This document shows, one piece after another, positions 49,845-61,500 of a DNA stretch of 64,000 bases. The notes under the pieces are model-generated. The model saw only the letters and a program-made list of their open reading frames with translations, did no database searches and was not told the origin of the DNA. Each line of letters begins with the position of its first letter. Positions within the stretch are counted from its first letter, which is position 1. Made by a program: the position numbers and the translations under genes. Source of the DNA: Botryotinia globosa (Eukaryota > Ascomycota > Leotiomycetes > Helotiales > Sclerotiniaceae); assembly GCA_014898425.1 (NCBI GenBank), contig RCSZ01000013.1:1853501-1917500 (forward strand), given 5' to 3'.

Positions 49845-51943
49845 ATGACTACCGTAAAGCCAATCGTTGAAGAGCGACAACACCATTCATGGGGTTTATT
49901 GGTGCAAGGAAGACCTGCTACTCCTTCCGAGGGTAGAGCTCAGGTAAGCCAGATCAAAGTAACATGAAACGGAATAAACTCTAACAAGCCTTCAGCAATA
50001 CACTAGGATTGGATCAAAGGATACACAATCACTTATCACTCACAATAATGGAACTTGCTTGGAGTTCGGCCCTTGGGTGTGTGCAAACCACTATGTATCT
50101 CGTACACTAGCTAACAACCTTACAGGACTTGGTGGACGAGTTTGATGCTACCAAGCCATTCTATCAGCAAATCCTTTTAATCGATACCACGATTAAGGAT
50201 ATTCAATCGGTTCGAATTCGCCATAACGACACTGTTGGTGATGATGTCGATGTCTTCAAGGGCTTTCGAACCATTCCTTACACCGGTGAGCGCCATCAAC
50301 ATGTGTACCCAAATGGCGAGACCTACAATCAAGTACCGAGTTACTATGCAAGTGTTGCAAATACACCTTCAATGTACTCGACATCCAACAAATCAGATGT
50401 CATCGGAGAGGCACATCCAGGCCTGTCTTCTGATACTAGATTTGGTGTCTTGGTACCGAGCCAAGATCGTAATGCAGTGCGTGGTGGCAGTTCCCATCGA
50501 GGAGGTTCTGATCGGGGAAAAGGCAACCAGCACCATGGCGAGCGTGGTGGTTATGCGCAGCATCTCAATCGCCGCGGAAGACGTGATCAGCAATTTGGTC
50601 GTGGCCAGGGACAGGGACGTGGTGATGGAAAAGGTGATTGGCGCGGTACCTTTCGTAATGTTGGACGCGGCGGACGCCACCATGACAATGGCAATCATCA
50701 AGTGTCCTCGCAAGAACATGAGCCAATGAATGATCACGGAAATGAGCAAGTTTGGGGAAATGATCGTGGCGAGAGTATGTCCGGCTATCGTCAAGAGGCT
50801 AGTCATATGCATGGCAGTTATGATGAAACTGATCGCACCTATCCTACTTTCAACGAAGATAACCGTGCTTATCCAACTTATACTGCCTATAACCAAGCTG
50901 AAAACCATTATATGGGACACAGTGGGGAGGAGTTTGCTCATGCTTCTATGGCAAGTGACCCACAAGGTTCTGTCTACCCGAGATATGAGGAGCATTATCC
51001 TGTCGCTCCGCCACCAAATGCATTTATGATTGGTACCAGCGGACAGGCAAACCCCTACTTTGTCCCAGTTGGCATCAACGGAATCCCTTACGCCGCTCCT
51101 GTCTTTTACCCATACTCTCTCAACGCAGCCGACGCTTATGGATACGCAGATAATCATCAAATTCTGTATTCACCAGAACCAATTGATAACCACGTGAGTA
51201 GCCGTTCTCAACACTTCATGCCTGGTCAAGAAGTTGGTGTTGCTGTTCCTATGGGACCTGAAAACAATCGTGCAAATCCACTTCCTCGTGTTGTTTTACC
51301 ACCAACAACGCCCGGAATACAAATGAATGCTAGACATTCCGCCGGCTCTGAGGGATACCTGGGTCCTAACATACAACCGCCAACCCCTTTCGGACCTACG
51401 CCGGGCCGCTCTCCTATGAGAACTACCACGGATGAAGGCTCGCCACTTATGCGTCCTCGACGTCATGCGACTGATCCCACTCTCTCCTTCACTCCTTTGA
51501 CCCATGGCCGCTCAACTTCGGGATCTGGTACAGACCTACGTCGCTTGGCGACAGGAAACTCTGGATTTACGATTGCCGAGGCAAGAGGCTCCCCAAGTGC
51601 TGGTGCTTTTTCACCAGAATCACCACACCATAACAATCTAAACTCAACAGCTAGAAGCTCCCCTGGCCTTTCATTCTCTGCTCTTGGTGTAGTCGGCCCC
51701 ATGGCGAGAACATCATCCTCCCATGAGTTGAAGTATGTCGGCTACACCATCCAAGGTAGATCTGACCCATCTTCTGGCTCTGTTTCGCGTACGTCGACGC
51801 CAATTGCCAACGCGGGTCGCCGTTGGTTTGAGGCCAGACAATTCGTCCCAAATGGCAACAGATTGTCCTCTCCTGGTATGGAAAACCCCGGACCTGACAA
51901 CAGAGTCTGGGCAGAGTCAAGGTCTGAGAGCGGACAGATGTAA
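49845..51943 (+). CDS. RGG-box, low-complexity protein, putative RNA-binding
   Basis: Exons 49845-49943, 49996-50076 and 50126-51943, 665 aa; both introns are phase 0 with gtaagc/ttcag and gtgtgt/tacag ends. N-terminal part (1-120): MTTVKPIVEERQQHHSWGLL, then FDATKPFYQQILLIDTTIKD and VDVFKGFRTIPYTGE, possibly a small folded domain. Residues about 170-250 hold repeated RGG/RG clusters (RGGSSHRGGSDRGKG, RRGRRDQQFGRGQGQGRG). The rest is Tyr/Asn/Ser/Pro-rich and likely disordered, with several SP and TP sites. RGG boxes usually bind RNA and are arginine-methylated (general knowledge); no RRM or other catalytic domain is visible. I do not recognise an orthologue. The upstream region may be a spliced leader, hinting at translational control. 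Confidence 0.75.
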
Positions 51944-52453
51944 GCGGGGCAGACCATGAAGGAACTGGCGGGTAGATGTGTGGGAAACCTGGGAGGATTG
52001 AAGATACCACGGTGTCGGGAAAGGTTCATGGTTATGAAATTGGCGAATAGGCAAACGATACTCGAATAGTAGTTGACGAGTCTTTATAGTTGGGATCTTC
52101 CTCGACTTTTACTTTGTCATCTATCTAAACGGTGTGATGGCGAAGGAAACATGGTATCCGAAAATTTAGTTAGATAGCTAACATATCAAGAAATTGAAGT
52201 CGACGTCGACTGTTTACTCAGCCGACCATTACTTGATCGTCGTTTTTGATTTCAACTATGGTGTGAATGTAAGTAGTTTGACAAGATAAATAAAAATGCT
52301 TTTTAAAGAGTTGTGGCTCCCTTTTAATCGATGTGAGAGAATGTGGTTGAGATGATTAGTAAGCCCATTTCTTATCCAGGCTTTCCTTATCGAAGCTCCA
52401 AGCTCTAAGCTTCCAAAAATGATGAAGGCAACAGCGACCTTCAAATATTCAGA
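51944..52453. other. Intergenic, RGG gene 3' end and hus1 promoter
   Basis: 510 bp, both genes on +. Contains a perfect palindrome gtcgacgtcgac at 52200-52211. No ORF. Confidence 0.5.
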
Positions 52454-53701
52454 ATGCGGTTCAAGACTTCTGTTAGGAATATTCAAACGTTTAGTAGTAA
52501 GTCAAATGTCTCAAATTAACTTCAGAGACTTCAGAGAAGTTTAGTAGCTTACGAAACTATAGAACTTACAGCATCATTGTCATCACTTGGTAAAGTAGCT
52601 TGGGTGCGTCTTGACGATAATGGAGTACGATTCACAATTATTCCTGAGACAGGAACTCAAGTCTGGGCGTGAGCATTGCCTCATTAATATTCTTGGTTAT
52701 AATGCTGACCTTGAGCAGGTCTCTCGCGATCGATTCCATCTTTGAAGACTACACAATTCAATCCGCCGCTCCAGATAATACAATCAATATAGAATTACCC
52801 CTCCCACCCCTCCATCGCGCTCTGAAATCTGCAATTAACGCGTCTTCTGCTTCGATACGACTTACAAAACGAGATGGCATGCCAGTCTTGTCCCTTACAG
52901 TTATTACCAATACAATGATGCATGGAAAGAGTGCCAACTTTCTTGGTGGCGAAGGTGCGCAAGCAGACCCATTTGCAGAAGGTTTCCGGGAAGAAAGTCT
53001 CGATGCGAACATAAGAAGAGATAGAGAAGCCATTGTTACTCAAGATATACCGATACGTATCTTGACGGCGGACAGTGTCGAAGGAATACATGAACCAAGA
53101 GTTAGGGATCCAGATGCGCACATTATGTTACCTTCTTTGATACAACTGAAAGCTATCTCAGAACGTTTTACAAAACTCGCAATGGCCACTGGATCCGGCG
53201 GAACTAGGGGAGTAAGTGGAGGAAACATACCTAAGTTGGAGTTGAGTGCGAATATGCATGGCAGTCTAAGGTTGAGTATTGCTACCGATGCATTGAATAT
53301 CTCAAGCGTTTGGACAGGTCTTAATAATCCGGAATTGGATCCAAGACAATTGGAAGATGGTGATGATGAAATTCAAAATCATCCAGCCACAAGACTTAAA
53401 GCTGCCGGTCCAGATGCTTGGTCAACCGTTAGAATAGATGGAAGAGATTGGGGAAAGGTACTCAGTGTTGGAAGGCTTGGTGGAAGAGTTATTGCATGTG
53501 TGTATTGAAGATCTCTTATGTTGATGATTGATGCTGATGACTACAGGTTTCGTCAATGACCATGCATTGATCTTATATGTTTACCTCGATAATTATGACG
53601 ATGGCGGAGATGAATCTGTTCTAACGGTATGGCTGACAGTCTCCATCATCACTGACATTGCTAACGTTTACTAGTATTACATTTCCTCTTTCAGTGCATA
53701 A
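52454..53701 (+). CDS. HUS1: Checkpoint clamp subunit Hus1 (9-1-1 complex)
   Basis: Exons 52454-52496, 52572-52668, 52719-53497, 53547-53626 and 53675-53701; 341 aa, all phases consistent. N-terminus MRFKTSVRNIQTFS, then SLSSLGKVAWVRLDDNGVRF, FEDYTIQSAAPDNTINIELP, LPPLHRALKSAINASSASIR, LSANMHGSLRLSI, and C-terminal CFVNDHALILYVYLDNYDD with ending YYISSFSA. These are the PCNA-like fold blocks of fungal Hus1. It forms the Rad9-Rad1-Hus1 ring that activates the DNA-damage checkpoint kinase ATR/Mec1 (family knowledge). At the first junction the expected few residues between FS and SLSS seem shorter than in relatives, so intron 1 could contain a missed tiny exon. The last exon is only nine codons. 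It is the last confident gene before the degraded region. Confidence 0.92.
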
Positions 53702-53936
53702 AGCACTAAGAAGAGCATAAAAAATATTATTTTAGCGGTGGCGTTTGGGTTGATACCACATTTTGCATTGAATATTTGTATAGCAAGCAGATTGTATGAT
53801 TGAGTTCTACGGAATATAGCTTCATGGATATCAATACATTCTCCGGTCTTAGTATATTTGTATCGGTATATTACACGTGTGAATTTGAAATTTCACTCCC
53901 ACGCGCCTTGTTAAAGTATCCTGTTTTACCTCAGAC

Positions 53937-54155
53937 ATGCGGCCGTCTTTTGCATCCATCCCGCCAACTCCTCCTCCCACATCTTGCTGCCAGCTCACAA
54001 GAATTCTTTCACTTCCTTTCCCACGCACCACCCCTAGAAAGGTTGTTCCAGATACAGCCAAAGTGTATCTCAAGTATCCATCGAACACATCCGATACCAT
54101 AGCCCCGTCGGAGCAAGTGCGCCGGCCAATCGTTGATTTCCTGGTGGGTGATTAA
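53937..54155 (+). CDS. Short ORF next to degraded DNA, hypothetical
   Basis: 72 aa from ATG 53937 (MRPSFASIPPTPPPT, then FPRTTPRKVVPDTAKVYLKY, RRPIVDFLVGD). Basic and Pro-rich at the start, like a small mitochondrial protein, but not recognised. A possible gtgggt donor at its end with attag acceptor near 54180 would change only the last residues. It may be the remnant of a larger gene cut off by the repeat-rich DNA that starts at about 54350. Confidence 0.35.
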   Translation: MRPSFASIPPTPPPTSCCQLTRILSLPFPRTTPRKVVPDTAKVYLKYPSNTSDTIAPSEQVRRPIVDFLVGD

Positions 54156-54352
54156 TTTTAATTCTTGCTTACATTATTAGAAACTCTGACTGACTCGAGA
54201 TGTGAATAAATCGTGCGCAATATTTTGACGGGATAAAAGGATAATCTGGATGTCGTGAGAAGAATTTCCTAGAATTGATTCAAATGCCTGATAAATATTA
54301 GCCAGGTGTCACTGGCCATACAACGTGTCTTTTGTATCTAGAGTCTAATAAT

Positions 54353-54617
54353 TAGGGCTCGTTCGGATCGACCTATTTTTAATATTAGAGCCGATATATT
54401 AGCTATATTAGATCTAATATCGTATTTATTAAATAAAATATTGAATTGAATATATATTAGATCTAATATATAATCAAAAATCTTAAAATATTTTCAAATA
54501 TTTTTGAAATAAATATAATATTAAATCTATTAATTTTAAGCAAAACAAATATATTAATTTTTCTCAACTTTTCTTATACAATAATTAACAATAATTTCTA
54601 AAATATTATAAAACAAA
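54353..54617. mobile_element. Possible end of a hAT-like DNA transposon, degraded
   Basis: Begins tagggctcgttcggatcgacc, resembling the terminal inverted repeats of fungal hAT elements (usually CAGGGCTCGTT-like) with C-to-T at the first base. It is followed by A/T-rich sequence with agatctaatat palindromes. Only one end is seen, so the assignment is tentative. Confidence 0.35.
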
Positions 54618-57600
54618 TGTCACGGCGCCAACTACATTGCCTTCGTGCCTTAGGCACGAACCCTTAGCGTGCCCTTAGCATGCCCTATTTCCTATAATAG
54701 AGCCTCAATTTTTCATAGCATTTAGAACTCTTATAATATAATATAAATCTTTATCTATATCTTAATAGTTTATATTATTTACTTAAAAGTTATTATAACT
54801 TTATTTTAAATATTTATTTAAATTATATTCCAACCACTTCAATTACTCTAATTTTATCGAAATTACAACTCAATTATATTAATCGAATCCATTATTAATC
54901 TATTGTAAATAATTTTGCTATTTTTCAATAAAGTTATTCGATTGTGTTAAAATTTATTTATATTAATTTATTGATATTTTATAATTATAAAAGTATTCTA
55001 AAGATGGCTAATTAAGTGGTTGTATCTAATTTACCCTCATAGTTTCTTTTTTTGAACTATATCATCGATTCTATTAAAACTAATATTTCTTTATTTATAG
55101 ATTTATTCAATAATCTGAATATTATATATTTCATAGCTATTCAAATTATATTTATTTTGATTGAAATGATTATAATTTTATTACAAAAATAAGCTATTGT
55201 AATATATATTCAAACTAATAAAATTTAATTATAAATTATTGAATTGTAAGATACAATTGAGATATTAAAGATTGTTGTTTATAATAACTCAAAAACTCTA
55301 TTTTATTAAAAACACCTTACTTTTTTTGAGAAGTTCAATAATAATAAATAAGATATTGCAAAATATTAGGATCAGTATATAGTATTTTATAGTACAATCA
55401 ATTATTGTTTAATTACAAATTATAAAAATAAATTAGAGTTTTAATGGATTATATTCCTTATTAGTTTATTTTTTAATTCAGTTTATATAAATAATTAAAT
55501 ATATTTCGATATGATTATAGATAATCTATACAATTTCAATCTTTAATCCCCTAGATGGTATATTGTAGTAAGTATTTGGGGTGAGTTGAATAAATAATAT
55601 TAAATTCTCAATCTTTTATAAGAAATCTTTATAAATTATAATAAATACAAAATAAGAAAAATTTTATTTAATAATTTCATTATTGAATTCAAACAATTTA
55701 TTATCAAATACAGAAAAACTATTAAATAATAAATTATTGATTTTAAGCTTAAAATTTTATAAAAATTAATTAATATTTTAATTAATTATTTTAATAAACC
55801 CTCTACTATTAATATTAATATATAAATAATCTGATAACAAAATATTTATAATAACCTAGAAAAAAAAATTTATCTTAATAATCAATGAAAAAGTTAAGAT
55901 ACTAATTTCAGCTATAATCAATCAAGGTATTATAATAAAAAGCCAGCTTCAATTATAGTTTCCTTTATATTAAAGCTATCTAATAATTTTATACAATTGG
56001 ATACCGTTTGATAAAATCAATGCCCCCTATTCTATTATACTCGAAAATAATATTTTAATTTTAGTCTTTGTTTTTATTATAAGAAATCAAATCATATTAA
56101 AAATAATTATAATAAAAAACAAATTAATAATATAAAGTATAATATTAATACTAATTTAAAATATAATCTTTATATTAATTATTTCTTTATAATCAATTAA
56201 TATCAAAACTCTAGATTTTATTATAATATTATCAATTCCTTATATTAAAGTCTATTTCTATCTATCAATTATTTTCTATTTATTAATTATTTCCCAATTA
56301 TATTATTATACTATATTTCATTAATCTCTTTTAATCTTATTCAAAAGCTTGATCTAAAAGGATATATTAAAAGATTCATTTATTCAAAAAAAAAAAAATT
56401 CTATTCTTCAATTTGATATATCAAAAGATTAACTTTGATTTATAATTATAAATTGAGATTCTTTATAAAAAATTTATTTTTATAAATTAAAAGATTAATT
56501 ATATTTAAAGATTCTTTATATTTTAGAATAATAAATAGCAAATCTTTTAAAATTTTAATAAAAATCTCTTTTATATTTAATATAACTATTTCACTTATTA
56601 GTCTTATAAATAATAAAGTTATAAACTATAGCTTTATCAATAAAAAAATCATTTCCAAATTCCAAATATCTATATATCCTCTTTTTTATACTCATTATTT
56701 ATTTTTAATTAATAAAAAATCTTTTAATATTCTCTCTCAATATATATTTTTAGATATATAAATCAATAATTATCGGGAGATTGATTTGTTTTATATTATC
56801 ACCTTATTAATTGCAAATCTAATAATTCTTGGTTTTTTTTGACTTTAATATTATAATTTTATTATCAATTAATTAGTAATGATATTCAAGTTTATATTTA
56901 TATATTATTTGAAATATTATTATTCTATTGATATTATAACAATTACCATCCCCAATATATCTAATAATTCTAAAATAATTTTATCAAAAAGTAACAAAAT
57001 TATATTAATCAATTCTAAATCATTTTTATAAAAGTTTATTTCGAAATCAGTTTTTATAAAAAACATTATTAATAAAAACTTTAAAATTAAATTCTTGTTA
57101 TTTTAAGATTAATTAGCAATTCTTGAATTTATCAAGGCTTTGGATATTCAAAAAAACCCCAATATTACTAATCTTAAAAACAATGAAAACAAAAATCCTT
57201 ATTATATTTATTATATCGATAATAAAGCGGATATTCAAACTAAAATAATTCTCAATCATTTATTCTTAAAATTAGTTCTAATTTGATTTATTACTAATTC
57301 CAAAAAGTATAAAAGATTATTATAAAATCAAAATATTTTATCCTTACTATTATCATTATTATTAAATCTTTTAAACAAACTACTTAATGCTATACAAAAT
57401 ATTTACCCCGAAATATAAAATATAAAGTTTTTTATAACTAATAATTTTATATAATTTTATAAAAATGATAATATTTATATTATAAAAGTATTCTAAAACA
57501 AATTAGATAGGGTTTATAATTTATACTATATAATAATCGAGAATTCTATTTAATTACATTAAGATTTAATAAATAATAATATTAATAAATTTATAGAAAA

Positions 57601-58380
57601 AATAGATTAATCTATTTCTTTTATATCAAAAATCTAAAATAAACTATTTTTTTGGTTTTATAATTTATATTCAAAATTCTTATCTTTTTTTATTAATGAA
57701 TTTTTATTATAATATTTATAAAATTATAAAATCGAGATTATATTAGATAAAGAATTATTATATAATAAAAGTTATTCAATATTTTTAATTAAACTTTAAG
57801 TTGTTTGTAGATAATTTAATAATAATCTAAACAAGAGATTTATTTGGGAATTTTGTTTTTAATCGGTTGTTTTATTTTTTTTAATTATTAAATCAAAAAA
57901 AGGTATTTGAATCTATCAAAATTATCAAAGTTTAAATAATATTATTATTAAAAATTGATATTTTTTATTATTAATTAAAAAAACCTTTAATATTTTATAT
58001 TATATTAAAATCTATACCAAATTTAATATTATTATTATTTTCAATAAATTATAAATTACAAAGGATTATAAATAAAAAACCATTTTTATTATTTATTTCG
58101 ATTTATTTAAATTATTAATAATATTCTTCGAACTTTATAATATATCAATCTTATTTCAAAATTATATCAATTATATTCTCTTCAATTTTCTAAATAGGAT
58201 TTATATAATATACTTAAATAATATTTTGATTTATTCCAAGAATATTATAGATTACAAAGAATATATTTACAAAGTTATTTAATAATTGATTGATATCGAA
58301 TTATAAATCGATATTGATAAATATAAATTCGAAATGAAAAGAATTAAATATTTTAATTTAATTATTATTTCAAAAGATAT
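54618..58380 (+). mobile_element. Ty3/gypsy-like LTR retrotransposon 1, RIP-degraded and interrupted
   Basis: A putative LTR start tgtcacggcgccaac at 54618 is followed by a 9-bp inverted repeat ttcgtgcct/aggcacgaa (54642-54660). Almost all the rest is A/T. At about 57,890-58,380 the + strand still reads as gypsy reverse transcriptase through many stops: NRYPLLLIKE-like, IYTKFNIIIIFN (the usual KLDIIAAFN), WKTIFI, LFELL, FQNYINYILF, YLNNILIYSK (catalytic YLDD), IDIDKYKFE, LIIISKD. The sequence is cut off abruptly at 58380, where element 2 begins. Non-functional. Confidence 0.75.
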
Positions 58381-58556
58381 TGTGAGCGAATCTTTGTGCT
58401 GGTCACGTGGTCCACTTCTATAGCTAGTATTTATAGCCCTTTTCCTTATAGTTTAGAAAGAATAGTCAGTTCCCACCCACCAAACTTCTAATATGTTTTG
58501 TAAAGCGCTATGTAAAGCCTCCCCCTCCTTTTCCCTATCTGAGGTAATATATTACA
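58381..58556 (+). repeat. Putative 5' LTR of element 2
   Basis: A normal-composition island in over 9 kb of A/T-rich DNA. It starts TG and ends near attaca; it contains gctagtatttatagccc (a TATA-like core) and cctccccctccttttcccta. The 3' border is approximate. Confidence 0.5.
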
Positions 58557-61500
58557 ATGATTTTCCTATAATATATGCGAAGGATTATTTTATAATTCTA
58601 TTATTTTCTATTTTTTTATATTAATGATCTATACAAAAAAGAATGTTGAAAGGTTAGAAAGCTATATACAAATCTGAACTCTTGAATTGTTTTAGAAAAT
58701 AGAAAGTTATTGATTTGGAAAAGTCGATAGGAAATAGAAAAATAAGGAATTATCTAGTATTACAGTAAAATCAAAGTGATAATAGTTTGATAATGAAAAA
58801 AAAGGGGGGAAAAATAAACACCCCACCCTCAAAATCAATCTATAATCTTATATAAATCTAAATTGAAGGTAAGATTGTTCTTGATTGGATTATTCTTATT
58901 TTTTTTGAAAGATTGTAAGAACAAATTGTGGGAGTTTTGCTATCTACAGAATTTATAGGAATCTAAATAAAGATTTGATTTTAAAGAAAAAAGTTTTTTT
59001 TTATGAAGTAGATCTAAGATTTGTTGATTAGTATTCATTTCTGTATTCAAGGTTTAATAAATATTGAATTTATTTAGAATTTTCAAAACTATTTTGGTTA
59101 TATTTATATTTAGGTGGGATTTGAAAATTCTAAAAAATTCAAAAATAATTTATATTAAGATTAAAAATATTATACTATTTAATCTAATTGAAAGGATTAT
59201 TTATAAAAATAATCTCTTTACCTCTAAAAACAAATTTCTAGATATATTTCCAAAAGAAATTTGAGATTCGAATTCCCCAAAACAAATTGCTAATTCATAT
59301 TTTTGAATTTTTACAAACAAACTCATAGTTATATAAATTTGAGAAGAAAAAATAATTTTATCAAAATTTAATAAAATTATTAAAAAAAGAATGAATAAAA
59401 TAGTAATTGAATCTCTATTTATATTATACTAAAGATTTTTTAAATTTTTATATAATTATTCAATTACTATAATTATTTATTAGTAAAAACGAAATTATTT
59501 AATATAATAATAAAATCTATATTATATTAATCTTCGATTTCAATAATAGATTCAAAATCCAGGATAATTATTCAATTATAGATTCGAAGTTTTTAAGTTT
59601 ATCAATTGATTTTAATACTTTTAATACAAACAACCTCGAAAAGAATACTTTCAAATCAAATATCCCTTTCATATCCAATCGAAAAACAAATGAAAACAAA
59701 AAACTCAATAAAAATTTTAATTCAAAATTTTTAAAAGGGAATTTCAATATTCAATAACTCACTACTTTCCTAAAATACTTTTTAAGAATTCTTACACCTC
59801 CAATACCATCTTTTAAAACTACCAATATATTATAATTCAAAGATTCCAATACTACTAAATAGTATAAAGATATAAAACAACTTTAATAAAACTATCATAT
59901 TTCAAATAAAGATTTCTAAATACAAATCTCTTTACAAATAAACCACACATTTCAAAAGGAGATTAAAGTTATAAAGGAATAATAATCTAAAGGATGAAAT
60001 TAAAAAAAATATTTCAAATCTATTTTCCTCAAGGAATACCTTAATAATAATATCCTTTAGAAAATATACTTTCACAAATATCTATAAAAATTTGCCAAAA
60101 AATACAAACAGAAAGGGGGTATTGAATACAACAATTTTAGTTGTTTTGCTAGACAATATAATCAAATTATATAGTAACTAATTAAAAATAAAGTTTTGAT
60201 AAAAAGTGAAATTATTGAATTATTCCTCAAAAATATACTTTTTAAAGCCTTTTGAAAATATATTACTCAAATCAAATACAATATAAAACAACTAAGTATA
60301 ATAAATTGGAATAAAATATTCAACTAAATAATTCAATATACTAAGAGCGAATCCTAATACATCCTTTTCAACACAAATAATAATAAGGATTCTAATTTCG
60401 ATAAATTATTAGAATCTGTTATTTTGTTTATAAAGATTTGGAATAAAACAAAAATCCCAATAATTCAAAGAAATAATAAAATAAAGAAAATAACAAAAGC
60501 TCTCGAAAATTTTATATTTATTATAAAAAAACAAATATAATCAGATCTCAAGCCTAAAGAAAAAATTGAAACCCGTCAAATCCTTTTCAATCCAAAAATA
60601 GTAGAAATACCTTAGATCTCAATTTGTAAATCTATACAGATTACAGTGCCTACTGTTATTAATATTATTACTGATTTAAAAATAATAAAAACTGCATACA
60701 CAATCTATAAAAAAATATATTACAATTGTAATAATAAATAGCCTGATAACAAAAACCACATTCTAAAGAAAGATTGCCCGATTTTTAGAAAATATCTTAA
60801 TAGAGGATTTATATACTATAACAGGCTAGGATAGTTAATATAGGGGCTAATAGATGGTTCAAATAATTCTACTCCAATCATACATAACAGTAGAATTGGT
60901 TTCAGTTTAGTAAAAGTAATTAGATTGCAAGCTTTTCAAAACGATTGGCTGAAACCCTCTAAAGATAAGGAAATATTACACTTTATTGATATCAAGAAAG
61001 AATCTATTAATACTACACCAGAAGGGAAAGTATATACCATTCAAAAATATATCAATGCTACAGAGGAGATATAAAGAAAATGTGGAAGACTATTTCATAA
61101 TAATTTAGATAAAGTAACCAAATTATACCTAAATGTTTTTACAAAACTTATGCCCTTACTTGTAAACAAAATCCTTAAATTCAATCGATAATTTATAATC
61201 AAGATATTCTCTCAAAAGTTTACACAGACTAAACCAATAGAAATCTATACTTATAATCCTAAAAACCCTGCAATAAAAATTGTAATTAAAAAAGTACTGA
61301 ATAAAACCAAAAAACCTAAAAAACAAATAATTCCCTAAGTAATAAATAATAATTATGGGATAGTAAAGAAAATCGACTAGAATATTCTATCAATTACAAT
61401 TTCTGTTATTATAGATTTCATTATTAAAGAATACTTTAATATATAGAAAAAATAAATTATAAAAATAAATGACCCAATAAGATCATCAACCCTTGATAGT

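Noticed and set aside
50393..51160. 255-codon minus-strand ORF over the RGG-box gene
   Set aside because: Shadow of a repetitive RGG and low-complexity coding region; Ile/Met/Ser-rich composition is an artefact of the antisense frame.
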